Below are positions 46,468 through 54,285 of a stretch of DNA of 64,000 bases, one piece after another. The notes below the pieces were generated by a model that searched no databases, had not been told where the DNA came from, and was given only the letters and a program-made list of their open reading frames with translations. The translations under genes were made by a program, and so were the position numbers. Origin of the DNA: a virus; IMG/VR virus record IMGVR_UViG_3300043427_003610, positions 20,554 to 84,553 of that record; one strand, written 5' to 3'. Each line of letters starts with the position of its first letter. The stretch's first letter is position 1.

Positions 46468-47163
46468 ATGTGGCTAGTACTTGGTAAGCTCGTGATCCGG
46501 TCCCACCTGGCACTGCAAGCGGCGTTGGCCGTGGTGGCCGCCTGGGCCGTGAAGCACCAGAAGACGCTCTTGCCTATCGCGCTCGGCGTGGTGGCGACCT
46601 TGCTGGTCTTGGCGTTGCTCCGGTTGCCCAGCGACGAACCGGCGGGGCAGGGCAGCCTCGCGCAAGACATCGCGGTCTATCAGCAGAAGGCGGAAGCGGC
46701 CACCGCGTTTGCGGACTCGGTCGGAAAGGCCGCAGCCAAGCGGCAACAGGACGTCGCTCGGTTGGAGCGCGAAATCGCTCGGCTCAAAGGTCAGATCCCA
46801 GACCCGGAAGTGTCGGACAGCCTGCGAGCCGAGGCCGATAGCCTCTTCGCGGTGCTGTCCGATTCCGTTAAGGGGGCGTATCGCATCATCCCGGTGCAAA
46901 AGGCCGTCATCGTGCGCCAGGACAGCACGATTCGCGCGCAGGTCCGGGTGATCGCGAAGCAGGACACCGCGCTGGTCAAGAAGGACACGACCATCGTGGA
47001 CCTCACGAGAAGTCGGGACAGCCTGGCCACTGTGCTTCGGCTCCGGCCCGAGCCTCCGAAGGAGGTCAAGCTACTCGGCATTTTCCCAGCGCCGAGTCGC
47101 AAGCAATCGGCGTTGTTTGGTGGTGTGGTAGGTGTGTTGGCGACAGCCTGGCTGCTCAAGTAG
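46468..47163 (+). CDS. Membrane-anchored coiled-coil protein, spanin-like
   Basis: 231 residues. A hydrophobic segment at residues 36-55 (LLPIALGVVATLLVLALL) is followed by a long coiled coil (residues 70-190) and a second hydrophobic end (ALFGGVVGVLATAWLLK). An N-anchored periplasmic coiled coil in a lysis cluster resembles an i-spanin, but the C-terminal hydrophobic end is unusual. Host outer membrane disruption is therefore only a suggestion. Confidence 0.4.
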   Translation: MWLVLGKLVIRSHLALQAALAVVAAWAVKHQKTLLPIALGVVATLLVLALLRLPSDEPAGQGSLAQDIAVYQQKAEAATAFADSVGKAAAKRQQDVARLEREIARLKGQIPDPEVSDSLRAEADSLFAVLSDSVKGAYRIIPVQKAVIVRQDSTIRAQVRVIAKQDTALVKKDTTIVDLTRSRDSLATVLRLRPEPPKEVKLLGIFPAPSRKQSALFGGVVGVLATAWLLK

Positions 47164-47169
47164 TTCACT

Positions 47170-47196
47170 GTAAGAAACCTCCGATCCGAGTCAATT
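47170..47196 (+). promoter_or_regulatory. Bipartite element copy 5
   Basis: GTAAG 47170-47174, fourteen bases, AGTCAATT 47189-47196, then CTATCGG. ATG 47223 is 27 bases downstream. The second box lies between the arms of the hairpin at 47176-47218. Confidence 0.6.
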
Positions 47197-47218
47197 CTAT
47201 CGGACACTTTCGGAGGTT
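47176..47218 (+). promoter_or_regulatory. Hairpin enclosing the GTCAATT box
   Basis: AACCTCCGA (47176-47184) pairs with TCGGAGGTT (47210-47218). The stem sequence differs from the hairpins at 7286, 56023 and 57317, while the loop keeps GTCAATT. Only a TTGT follows, so termination would be weak. Confidence 0.5.
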
Positions 47219-47222
47219 GTAG

Positions 47223-47450
47223 ATGCTCAAGCAGCGTAAGAAATCTCGCAGGGAAATCGTGATCGCCACGGTGATCGGGTTGTCGATCACCTGCATCATG
47301 CTCGCGGTCAACGCCCTGGTCATCATGGTGGCCACGAATCTGGCTCTGGCGCCCTGGACGGCCACCCGGATTGGCTACTGGCCTGCGGTCGGTATGGCAC
47401 TGCTGGTGATCGAGATCCGGGACCTCCTGGCGCCCAGGAAGGTGGACTAA
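47223..47450 (+). CDS. Small two-span membrane protein
   Basis: 75 residues: basic N terminus (KQRKKSRR), hydrophobic spans at residues 12-38 and 48-62, charged C terminus. Size and topology are compatible with a class II holin or a small superinfection-type membrane protein. Its stop overlaps the dUTPase start. Confidence 0.45.
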   Translation: MLKQRKKSRREIVIATVIGLSITCIMLAVNALVIMVATNLALAPWTATRIGYWPAVGMALLVIEIRDLLAPRKVD

Positions 47451-47941
47451 TGGGTCCCTGGATCTGCTTTGAGCCGCTGTATCCGGGCGTCGTGCCGCCT
47501 CAGCCCAGCACCGCGGAAGCGGCTGGACTGGACGCGGTGGCCTATCTCGAGGGCCGCACGATCCCGGTCTACATGAACGGCGGCAAGTCGATGACGCAGG
47601 AAGGCCCGGAGATCATGCTGTGGCAGGGCTGGCGGGCGGCGATCCCGCTCGGGTTCAAGGCCCGGCTGCCGCAGGACTACGAGATGCAGGTGCGGAGTCG
47701 CTCTGGGCTGGCGCTCAAGAAGGGGCTGATCTGCCTCAACTCGCCAGGTACGATCGACTCGGACTATCCGGGGGAGTGGATGGTCATCATGCAGAACACG
47801 ACGGACGAGATGGTTACGATCCGGCACGGTGAGCGGATCGCTCAGCTGGTGCTCGCTCCCGTCGTTCGGCTGGACTGGAGAGAAGGGATCGTCACTCAAA
47901 CTTCGGACCGCGTTGGCGGGTTCGGGAGTACGGGGGTCTGA
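47450..47941 (+). CDS. dut: dUTPase
   Basis: 163 residues. Hydrolyses dUTP to dUMP, keeping uracil out of phage DNA and feeding dTMP synthesis. All five trimeric dUTPase motifs are present in order: AGLDAVA (1), RSRSGLALKKG (2), GTIDSDYPGEW (3), GERIAQLVLAP (4) and the Gly-rich C-terminal RVGGFGSTG (5). Length matches the family slightly above the minimum because of an insert between motifs 1 and 2. It is embedded among lysis genes rather than with the ribonucleotide reductase. Confidence 0.9.
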   Translation: MGPWICFEPLYPGVVPPQPSTAEAAGLDAVAYLEGRTIPVYMNGGKSMTQEGPEIMLWQGWRAAIPLGFKARLPQDYEMQVRSRSGLALKKGLICLNSPGTIDSDYPGEWMVIMQNTTDEMVTIRHGERIAQLVLAPVVRLDWREGIVTQTSDRVGGFGSTGV

Positions 47942-47942
47942 T

Positions 47943-48176
47943 ATGAGCAAGGGGCTCTGGCAGCGACTGATGTGCTTCACAAGTGAAATGCACTTGCCGA
48001 GCCCCGACAGCTCCGATTTGGAGCAGGTGCACTGTCGTCACTGCGGGAACCGGATTCGGCAAGACCGCGACGGTGTCTGGTATTGCGTGCAGACCTGCGA
48101 TGCCAGAGCCGTAGCCACCTTCCTCTTCTTCACGGCCGCAATCCTCGTAGCGACGAGCTTCATTCTATTCTTCTAG
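47943..48176 (+). CDS. Zinc-finger membrane protein
   Basis: 77 residues from ATG 47943. A CRHCGNRI...WYCVQTC zinc-ribbon pattern (residues 30-55) is followed by a C-terminal membrane span (FLFFTAAILVATSFILFF). The function is unknown. It lies just before the holin candidate. Confidence 0.5.
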   Translation: MSKGLWQRLMCFTSEMHLPSPDSSDLEQVHCRHCGNRIRQDRDGVWYCVQTCDARAVATFLFFTAAILVATSFILFF

Positions 48177-48193
48177 TGCGGTGGAGGTGGGGT

Positions 48194-48478
48194 ATGGGCG
48201 TGTTTAAGGACGAGAAGGGGCAGCTCTCCGCTGCTCGTGTGTTTTTAGGGGTCTGGACGTTGATCGTGGTGTGGGCAGCCTACCACGGTCCGGCCGAACC
48301 CTTCTGGCCGTTAGCGGCCTCGGTCATGATCGGGCTGGTCTCCTGGGCGGCTGGGCCGCGGATCGCGCAGTACCTCGCCCCACAGGCGGGCGCTGCGGCC
48401 CGGGCGACGGCTGACGCCATCAAGGCCAAGATCCAGGCCCGGCGCAATCCCGACCTGGGCTTCGAGGAGACCCAGTGA
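48194..48478 (+). CDS. Holin candidate
   Basis: 94 residues from ATG 48194 after GGAGG. It begins with DEKGQLSAARVFLGVWTL; two hydrophobic spans (about 15-30 and 38-56) and a basic/Ala-rich C terminus follow. The end overlaps the endolysin start (GTGAAG), so the pair is coupled. Position and topology fit a two-span holin forming membrane lesions for the endolysin. Confidence 0.6.
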   Translation: MGVFKDEKGQLSAARVFLGVWTLIVVWAAYHGPAEPFWPLAASVMIGLVSWAAGPRIAQYLAPQAGAAARATADAIKAKIQARRNPDLGFEETQ

Positions 48479-48924
48479 AGACCCGCATCGGCGCGACGGC
48501 CGAGCAGTTCGTGGGCTGGGTCAAGGAAGCGACCGGCCAGAACGATGGTCCGTGGGTCGAGGCGATCCAGCGGGTGACCGGCAACAAGCGCGGTGACGCC
48601 TGGTGTGCGTCGTTTGTGACCACGGTGCTGGACATGGCCTACCGCGGCAAGAACCCGTTGGTTCGGAGTGCCAGCTGCGACGTGATGCTCGAGTACGCGC
48701 GCAAGAAGGGCTGGCTCCAGGACACGCCCCAGGTCGGCGACGTATTTCTCATTATGAAGACGCCGACCGACGCCGTGCACACCGGCGTCGTGACGGCTGT
48801 TGGTAAGGTTAGCTTTCGGACGATTGAAGGAAACACCAACAATGACGGCAGCCGTGACGGCTGGGGCGTCTTCGCCCGCGAGCGCAAGATCAAGGGCGTT
48901 AAGTTCATCAGACTGCCGGAGTAA
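48475..48924 (+). CDS. CHAP-domain endolysin
   Basis: 149 residues. A papain-like peptidoglycan hydrolase: C44 in DAWCASFV, H102 in DAVHTGVV and N120 in IEGNTN form the CHAP-type triad with normal spacing. No separate cell-wall binding domain and no signal peptide, so release depends on the holin encoded just upstream. Cut bond (amidase or endopeptidase) is not determinable. Confidence 0.8.
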   Translation: MKTRIGATAEQFVGWVKEATGQNDGPWVEAIQRVTGNKRGDAWCASFVTTVLDMAYRGKNPLVRSASCDVMLEYARKKGWLQDTPQVGDVFLIMKTPTDAVHTGVVTAVGKVSFRTIEGNTNNDGSRDGWGVFARERKIKGVKFIRLPE

Positions 48925-48926
48925 GC

Positions 48927-49385
48927 ATGGCGTTCACCCACAACTCGCTGGTCGCTGACCGCGAACCGGCCTGGCCCGACGTCGAGCGCACGAGCTTGCC
49001 GCGCGAAGCGTATGCCCGCACGGGCGACCCGGACATGAAGTCGAGCTGGGGCTACCCGCATCACTGGATCCAAGACGGCTCCCAGAAGAACGAAATGGGC
49101 ATTTACACCAAAGGCACCATGTATTTGCATCGTCGTGGGCTGCAGGTGGCCTGGAACTACGCCATGGGCGCCGGGACCGGGGAGCGTGCGGAACGCGGCG
49201 TCGTGGCGCACCTGCGTGCCCATTTCCGGGAGCTGGGCATCCGGAAGGCGGACATCGAGCGGGCGACGTCCGTGCTGATCGACATGGACGCCCTTGACCA
49301 GGACCTCATCGACCATGGGTTCTTCACAGCGGAGCAGCTGGCGGATCCGGACCTCCGGGAACAGGTGGCCCGGCTCGTGCGGTAA
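48927..49385 (+). CDS. Unknown protein after endolysin
   Basis: 152 residues starting 2 bases after the endolysin stop. Contains an aromatic GYPHHWIQDG stretch and helical C terminus. No signal peptide. Likely co-transcribed with the lysis genes; function unknown. Confidence 0.45.
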   Translation: MAFTHNSLVADREPAWPDVERTSLPREAYARTGDPDMKSSWGYPHHWIQDGSQKNEMGIYTKGTMYLHRRGLQVAWNYAMGAGTGERAERGVVAHLRAHFRELGIRKADIERATSVLIDMDALDQDLIDHGFFTAEQLADPDLREQVARLVR

Positions 49386-49393
49386 CGTCACCC

Positions 49394-49419
49394 TCGCGCG
49401 CGCGCGCACACGCGCGTAT
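49394..49419 (+). repeat. Alternating purine-pyrimidine tract
   Basis: An almost pure CG/CA/TA alternation of about 26 bases (CGCGCG..CACACG..GTATAC) lies between the lysis genes and the integrase. Such tracts can form Z-DNA under supercoiling. Confidence 0.6.
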
Positions 49420-49423
49420 ACTG

Positions 49424-49455
49424 GCGGGAGTCTAGGATGGTCCTAGGCTCCCGTT
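49424..49455 (+). terminator. Terminator between late genes and integrase
   Basis: GGGAGTCTAGGA (49424-49435) pairs with TCCTAGGCTCCC (49439-49450, one wobble), then GTTTTC. It marks the end of the late operon. Confidence 0.8.
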
Positions 49456-49476
49456 TTCAGTTCCCGGAAGATCCAT

Positions 49477-50625
49477 ATGAAGCAAATCACATCGGTCGGG
49501 GAGCACGGCGCGACGGTGGCCATTCTGCAGCGGGGGAAGAAGTACTCGATCCGCTGGAAGGACCGCGCGACGGGGAAGTACAAGATGGAAGCGACCGGCG
49601 TGAGCGTCCTGACCAAGGCCAAGGAAGCGGCCAAGGCCAAGGCCGACCAGCTGTACGCCGAGCTGCTGGAAGCGCCCAAGGACGGCCGTGCGACGTGGTT
49701 CGACGTGCTCAAGCACTTCGAGACGCACTACCTGCCCCTGGCCCCGGCCGGGGACCAGAAGGCCTTCGACATGCTCGCCCTGGACGTCTGGCGGGCATTC
49801 CTGCCCACCCACCAGGCCGTGGACACCCTGGAGAAGCACGTGCTGCTCAAGTTCATCGACCAGCGGCAGCAGGGTGCGATCAAGGTGGACGGTAGGAACC
49901 TGCGCCAGTGCCGGACCAGGGCGCCCGCCAAGGACCTGGAATGGCTGCGCCGGGCCGTCAACCTGGCGATCTCGGATGGGAAGCGGATCAGCCATAACCC
50001 GGTCACTAAGGTCGAGTTCCCGAAGGCCCCGCGCCCCAAGCGGCCCGCGGCGACCTGGGAGCGCTTCGAGACCGTTCGCCCACACTGCGACCAGTGCGGG
50101 CTCCAGGACCTGTTCGGCGGCTACATGGACCTGGCGGTGGGCTTGGGGTGGCGGGTCAGTGCCTTGATTTCGCTCCGGGTAAAAGACATTGACCGAACAC
50201 CGCGGCCGGACGCTCCGAACGGACGCGTGCTTCGGCGCGAGGAGTTCGACAAGGAAGGCTACGAGACCTTCGTGCCGATCAGCGATTGGCTGGCGCCGCG
50301 CGTCAATGCGCTGCTGGCGAAGCGGAATACCCTGAAGGTGGTGAGCCAATGGCTCTTCCCCAAGGTCGCCAAGCCGAGCGAGCCGTGGACCAGGGACTAC
50401 GTGAAGGAGCGGCTGGAGGTGGCCGAACGACGGGCCAAGCTCGAGCCGCTGGCGGGCGGCGACACGCACCCGTATCGGCGGATGTGGGCGAACATGCGCA
50501 AGCACCTGCCGCTCAAGGACGTCGCCTACGCAGGCTGCTGGAACGAGCGCACGCTGCTCGAACACTACCAGGCATCGGACGATGCCACCGTTCTGGACGT
50601 CATGAACGCGGGATTGCCGAGCTAA
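49477..50625 (+). CDS. int: Tyrosine-family integrase
   Basis: 382 residues. Catalytic residues of tyrosine recombinases are visible: R226 in GLGWRVSALISL, H331-x-x-R334 in HPYRR, W355 in AYAGCW and nucleophile Y364 in LLEHYQ. The N-terminal 60 residues are a basic arm-binding type domain; C204/C207 form an extra CxxC. The attP-like tRNA fragment lies about 0.8 kb downstream with short repeats around it. It would catalyse integration and excision at the host tRNA-Ala gene. Confidence 0.85.
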   Translation: MKQITSVGEHGATVAILQRGKKYSIRWKDRATGKYKMEATGVSVLTKAKEAAKAKADQLYAELLEAPKDGRATWFDVLKHFETHYLPLAPAGDQKAFDMLALDVWRAFLPTHQAVDTLEKHVLLKFIDQRQQGAIKVDGRNLRQCRTRAPAKDLEWLRRAVNLAISDGKRISHNPVTKVEFPKAPRPKRPAATWERFETVRPHCDQCGLQDLFGGYMDLAVGLGWRVSALISLRVKDIDRTPRPDAPNGRVLRREEFDKEGYETFVPISDWLAPRVNALLAKRNTLKVVSQWLFPKVAKPSEPWTRDYVKERLEVAERRAKLEPLAGGDTHPYRRMWANMRKHLPLKDVAYAGCWNERTLLEHYQASDDATVLDVMNAGLPS

Positions 50626-50627
50626 TC

Positions 50628-51260
50628 ATGAGATTCTGGCCTGACCCACTCGAAACCGAAGAAGTCATCTGGATACGACAAGAGGCTCGTCGCCTCGCCG
50701 GAAGTCACGGGATATACGACTACCTGGCAGAAGTGCTCAACATTGAACGGGGCATGAAATGCAGGCGGCTCACCACCAAGAAAGCGGTGTACGCCGCGGC
50801 CGTAGGCATATCGTTCAAGGAGCTGGATGTCCCGCCCGTCGACACGAACCCACACCTACGGCCCAACAAGCTCACCCGGAAGCAGGTGCGCGAGATCGTC
50901 CGATTGCTCGATCAGCGGGACCCGGTCATCCCGACGGGGGTGATCGCCAAGCAGTACGGCGTGAGCCAGGTCGCCATTTCCAAGATCAACACCCGCAGCA
51001 ATCACGGCTGGGCGACCAAGGGTCAGAGCACGGAGCGGCGTTCGCGGCACCGGCAGGTGCTGCTGTCCATGGAAGACCGGCTCTGCATGCTGAGCTGCGC
51101 GGCACTACCCGGGTGGTGGCGCCGCGACGTGCTGGCTGAGATCTTTGGGTTGACGAGCGCCAACTGCGTCTCACACCGGCTGCGCTCGGCCAGACGAACA
51201 CATGAGCGCAAGCGCCGCGCAAAGGGTAGTATGATGTCAGTTAAGGCCAATGCGGCCTGA
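50628..51260 (+). CDS. Helix-turn-helix DNA-binding protein
   Basis: 210 residues from ATG 50628, 2 bases after the integrase stop. Residues about 95-125 (PTGVIAKQYGVSQVAISKI) form a clear helix-turn-helix; a second candidate lies at about 165-190 (RRDVLAEIFGLTSANCVSHRL). Position between int and attP suggests an excision factor or lysogeny regulator. Its last codons overlap the first of two 20-bp direct repeats, which could be its own or the integrase's sites. Confidence 0.55.
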   Translation: MRFWPDPLETEEVIWIRQEARRLAGSHGIYDYLAEVLNIERGMKCRRLTTKKAVYAAAVGISFKELDVPPVDTNPHLRPNKLTRKQVREIVRLLDQRDPVIPTGVIAKQYGVSQVAISKINTRSNHGWATKGQSTERRSRHRQVLLSMEDRLCMLSCAALPGWWRRDVLAEIFGLTSANCVSHRLRSARRTHERKRRAKGSMMSVKANAA

Positions 51261-51284
51261 TAAGGGGTAGTATGCTATCAGTTA
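51224..51284 (+). repeat. Two 20-bp direct repeats, 41-bp period
   Basis: GGGTAGTATG-x-T-x-TCAGTTA occurs at 51224-51243 and 51265-51284 with two differences. The spacing is close to four helical turns. Likely protein-binding sites beside attP or an operator. Confidence 0.65.
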
Positions 51285-51298
51285 GCTGGTTGAGAACT

Positions 51299-51322
51299 GC
51301 TACAGAATTTGCTACACAATCG
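51299..51322 (+). repeat. Tandem GCTACA repeats
   Basis: GCTACAGAATTT and GCTACACAATCG follow each other. The TACA core resembles the tandem at 51548, on the other side of the tRNA fragment; candidate arm-type integrase sites. Confidence 0.45.
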
Positions 51323-51440
51323 TTGGTGCAGTGTGTGTTTTTAGGGGTTTTTAGGTGTATCGTGAAGGGTACGCGGGGAGGAATAAACGAAATGACAAAC
51401 GCTGTAAGTGATTGAAAACACTAGCCCTTAGGTGGGCTTC

Positions 51441-51481
51441 GGGGCGTTAGCTCAGCTGGGAGAGCGCGTGGTTTGCAAGCC
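51441..51481 (+). other. attP: attP-like core: 5' half of tRNA-Ala(TGC)
   Basis: GGGGCGTTAGCTCAGCTGGG begins a sequence matching tRNA-Ala positions 1-38, with D-arm GCTC/GAGC and anticodon loop TTTGCAA (anticodon TGC at 51474-51476). The 3' half is missing: the anticodon stem does not close and no T-arm or CCA follows. This is the mark of a phage attachment core with crossover near the anticodon loop. It is unusual that identity is on the 5' side. A prophage junction is the other reading, but phage genes lie on both sides. Confidence 0.65.
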
Positions 51482-51547
51482 CGCTAGGGGGTCTGCGAGC
51501 CACGCGCAACTGCTTCTAGAACACCAAGTTAGAGCACCGCCAAAAAC

Positions 51548-51573
51548 ACTGATACACTTTACTGATACACTTT
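51548..51573 (+). repeat. Perfect 13-bp tandem repeat by attP
   Basis: ACTGATACACTTT occurs twice with no gap, about 70 bp after the tRNA fragment. Candidate integrase arm sites on the right arm. Confidence 0.6.
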
Positions 51574-51728
51574 CGGCCCGGAGCGTACGCAATACGCCAC
51601 CGGGCCGCTTTCGTGGACAACTGGTCCGTCTTCGCGTCAAACGCCTGTTTGACCTGCAAGACGATTTCTGCCTGTGATATCCTTAAAGACTAATAATTAC
51701 TTTCAACGTACTCGAACCCAGGTGATAG
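51574..51728. other. Gap between attP and next gene
   Basis: About 155 bases. It becomes AT-rich near 51675-51705 (GATATCC, TAATAATTAC), which may hold a promoter for the gene at 51729, but no well-spaced -35/-10 pair is evident. No RNA gene was recognised. Confidence 0.3.
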
Positions 51729-52271
51729 ATGGCAGGCATCATTCGCCATTACGACGAAGCCACTGAGCTGTATACCGCGTCATTCTTCGGGAAGATGACA
51801 TCCGAGGAATACGCGTCCGAACGAGCCCTCATGCACCAGGACCTGGAGCGCTACCAGCCCCACAGGTTCCTGATTGACTACACCCTGGGCCAGGTCGTGC
51901 TCACGCTCGAGAGCCTCAGGCGTCTTGCAGAGAACAAACGCCTACTTGAGCTGACGACGCATACCTGGGTTGCAGTCGTAGCGCCGACGGGGCACCGCCA
52001 AGGAACGACCACGACGTTCATTCACATGATTGGCGCAGGGCCCAACTTTGCCGTGTTCACCAGCATGGTCGACGCGAAACTGTGGCTGAATAGCCAGACC
52101 CCGCTGCGGCTGCAGCTGGCGCCGCCCAGGCCAATGCTGCGGATCTTTGGGAGCGTTGTGCTCGCGGTGGGATTAGCCAGCCTCGCCCCGTACCTCACCC
52201 TTCACTCCACCAAGAAGCCACTCAACAACGCCGTCGCCGCGATGATCAGCAAGGCGAGCAGGAAGTCGTAA
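51729..52271 (+). CDS. STAS/SpoIIAA-like protein with C-terminal membrane anchor
   Basis: 180 residues. Residues 1-130 have the beta-alpha pattern and phrases (LYTASFFGKMTSEEYASE, HRFLIDYTLG, VAVVAPTG, VFTSMVDAKLWL) of single-domain STAS-like proteins. Residues about 135-158 form a hydrophobic span (MLRIFGSVVLAVGLASLAPYL). The only plus-strand gene right of attP, so it may be a prophage-expressed cargo gene. Function unknown. Confidence 0.5.
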   Translation: MAGIIRHYDEATELYTASFFGKMTSEEYASERALMHQDLERYQPHRFLIDYTLGQVVLTLESLRRLAENKRLLELTTHTWVAVVAPTGHRQGTTTTFIHMIGAGPNFAVFTSMVDAKLWLNSQTPLRLQLAPPRPMLRIFGSVVLAVGLASLAPYLTLHSTKKPLNNAVAAMISKASRKS

Positions 52272-52317
52272 CGCTTCGGCGTTCTCGGCTCGCCCGGACC
52301 CAGCGTCACAAACCCCA

Positions 52318-52635
52318 TTACACCTCGTCGTCCGGCTGGAAGCGGGCCTTGAGCTTGAGAAAGGTCTGGTAGGCCTGCCGTTCCCGCTCGCGACGTTCGT
52401 TACGCGCCGCTTCCCGGCTTGCCATGCGGGTGTTGAACTCCTCCTCGGTCTCGAGGTCCTGGTAGACGACCCAGGCCCGGACGTACTCCATGTCGGCGGT
52501 GTCCAGCTCGATCCGGGCGCTCCGGCCGTAGATCCCGGCCAATTCTTCCAGGTTCTCGGTGATCCGCTCAAGGCTACCCTGCAGCAGCCGGATCGCGATT
52601 TCCGACCGCCGTTCCACGGTCTTGTACTTGGACAT
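52318..52635 (-). CDS. Small charged helical protein
   Basis: 105 residues, strongly charged, Arg/Glu-rich in the second half (REAARNERRERERQAY). Last gene of the minus-strand block. Unknown function. Confidence 0.5.
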   Translation of the reverse strand: MSKYKTVERRSEIAIRLLQGSLERITENLEELAGIYGRSARIELDTADMEYVRAWVVYQDLETEEEFNTRMASREAARNERRERERQAYQTFLKLKARFQPDDEV

Positions 52636-52658
52636 TGTTAGTGGGGTGAAAGGAAGCG

Positions 52659-52853
52659 CTAGTGGAGGAGGCGGCCCAGGACCATACCAACCACCAGCAG
52701 AATGGCCAGCAGGGCCACCAGGCAGCCCGCACAGCCCATATCGTTGGGCAGCCTGGTCTTCCTACCCGGACGCCCGTACCAGCCCGTCAGAGCGCCCAGG
52801 AAGGCCAGGGTGACCAGGGAGGCCAGGACGGTGTCGAAGCCGACGTTTACCAT
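52659..52853 (-). CDS. Small two-span membrane protein
   Basis: 64 residues with hydrophobic spans at about residues 8-24 and 42-60 separated by a basic loop. Overlaps the next upstream gene. Unknown; it could be a superinfection-exclusion type protein. Confidence 0.45.
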   Translation of the reverse strand: MVNVGFDTVLASLVTLAFLGALTGWYGRPGRKTRLPNDMGCAGCLVALLAILLVVGMVLGRLLH

Positions 52854-53173
52854 GGGATGCAGTATTTCTCGCCCTTGAGCCAGGCGTCGATGTCCGCCTG
52901 GTTCTCAAGCTGGGCGCCAGACTGGACGATGTAGAACCGGCACTCCGGGCAGACCTCCTCGTAGGAGGCCACCCGGAGCCCTTCGCGGTCGAGCCGCGCG
53001 ACCACGATCGACGTGTTCTCCTGGGCGTCCCACTGCTCGGAGATGTCGTGGCCGCAGCTGCCATAGATCCGGCCGATGCGCCTGCGCTTGGTGCCGAAGG
53101 TCCGGTCCATGTTCTCCAGGTACTGCTGGTAGTCGACCGAGAGCGGCCGGGGAGTATCGCCTTTGCCGCTCAT
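52847..53173 (-). CDS. Small Cys-containing protein
   Basis: 108 residues from ATG 53173 (ATGA overlap with the preceding gene). Contains YGSCGHDI and EVCPECRFY, i.e. Cys/His pairs that could form a zinc site. Unknown function. Confidence 0.5.
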   Translation of the reverse strand: MSGKGDTPRPLSVDYQQYLENMDRTFGTKRRRIGRIYGSCGHDISEQWDAQENTSIVVARLDREGLRVASYEEVCPECRFYIVQSGAQLENQADIDAWLKGEKYCIPW

Positions 53174-53388
53174 TTCTTGCCCTCCAGCATCGCCTTGAGC
53201 TTCCGGCCGTAGGCCGCCTTGTAGCTGTCCACCGAGAAGCTGTTCTCGGTGCGCTCGATGATCAGCCGCAGGACGTCCGCTACCAGGTCGGGGTCTTCGT
53301 TGATACGCCATTCCATGGGACCCCAGTCCTCGAGGTCCACCACGATCAGCATGCGGCCCGCCAGCTGTAGCTTGACGTCCTCAGGCAT
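53170..53388 (-). CDS. Unknown small protein
   Basis: 72 residues from ATG 53388, which overlaps the preceding gene. N-terminal strands (LQLAGRMLIVVDLED) then helices. Unknown. Confidence 0.45.
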   Translation of the reverse strand: MPEDVKLQLAGRMLIVVDLEDWGPMEWRINEDPDLVADVLRLIIERTENSFSVDSYKAAYGRKLKAMLEGKK

Positions 53389-53650
53389 CGAGGCCGCCCG
53401 GAATGAGCTGCAGGGCCCCGGAGCACAGCGACGCCAGCGCATTCTCCCATTCCACGCCGCGCGTGGAGAGCTGCTCGACCAGCGAATCGAAGTCGTTCAG
53501 GAAGTCAGTTTCCGTCTCGTAGCCGCCAAAGACCCAGTAGTCATGATCCGGATCACCCAGCGCGTCCCAGAGATAGACGAGGTCCCAGTAGGCGTTGGTG
53601 AGATCTTCGGCCGCATGCGTGATCTGGCTGTGCAGTTCAGCTTCCGTCAT
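53381..53650 (-). CDS. Unknown acidic protein
   Basis: 89 residues from ATG 53650, acidic and aromatic (YWDLVYLWDALGDPDHDYWVFGGYETE). Compact acidic phage proteins sometimes inhibit host factors, but nothing here identifies a target. Confidence 0.45.
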   Translation of the reverse strand: MTEAELHSQITHAAEDLTNAYWDLVYLWDALGDPDHDYWVFGGYETETDFLNDFDSLVEQLSTRGVEWENALASLCSGALQLIPGGLDA

Positions 53651-53658
53651 CGGTGTCC

Positions 53659-54285
53659 TTACGCGTTGGGGTTCTTGATGAGGACGTTGCCCCGGTACCC
53701 ATGGTCCGGGACGTACATGGCTTCCGTCAGGTTGCGCTCCTTGATCACATCGAGCGTCGCGTGCTTCACGTCGGCCAGGAAATCGATGTCGTCGACCAGG
53801 ATCCACTTGGCCCCAGAATCGAGCACCATGAGCAGGTCGTGGCGGCAGCCCTCGTAGGTGTGGTCGCCGTCGACGTGCACGAAGTCGAACGGGCCGTCCG
53901 GCAGGCGCTTCAGATACTGGCTGTTGTCGCCGTAGAACGTCGCCTTGACGTGCGGGTAGGCAGCAAGCGTGGTCCGGGCATGCTGGTAGAAGCCGACCAC
54001 GCCGCCGTGATGGCCCTCGTCCGGGTCGATTCCGACGAACGTGGTGGCATTGGGGCTGCCCAGGAGGAACGCAGCCGCGGAGTACCCGGCCCGGACACCG
54101 ATCTCGCAGATCGATGTGGGCTCGACGAAACGCGCCACCGCGTACTTGATGCGGTAGTACTCGGGCGTCATCGAGTCCGGCTGGTACGGGTCACCCGGCA
54201 CCCAGTGCCGCAGCACCTCGTTCCAGTCCCACTCCGGGGTGTCGAGCATCTGGAGAACAGGCAGGGATTCCAGCATCAGTTCCAC
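53659..54285 (-). CDS. SAM-dependent methyltransferase 1
   Basis: 208 residues, class I fold: ICEIGVRAGYSAAAFL is motif I (SAM loop), FVGIDPDEG is motif II, and FDFVHVDGDHTYEGCRHDL is the characteristic DGDHxYE segment of the Methyltransf_24 type often linked with sugar modification. It overlaps the second methyltransferase by 10 bases and is followed upstream by a glycosyltransferase. Target probably a sugar on a phage molecule. Confidence 0.75.
   Translation of the reverse strand: MELMLESLPVLQMLDTPEWDWNEVLRHWVPGDPYQPDSMTPEYYRIKYAVARFVEPTSICEIGVRAGYSAAAFLLGSPNATTFVGIDPDEGHHGGVVGFYQHARTTLAAYPHVKATFYGDNSQYLKRLPDGPFDFVHVDGDHTYEGCRHDLLMVLDSGAKWILVDDIDFLADVKHATLDVIKERNLTEAMYVPDHGYRGNVLIKNPNA

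Noticed and set aside
51441-51516. A functional tRNA-Ala gene
   Set aside because: The 5' half is tRNA-like, but the anticodon stem does not close and there is no T-arm or 3' acceptor strand. GCGCGTGG/CCACGCGC pairing further out gives a 28-base loop, not a normal tRNA.
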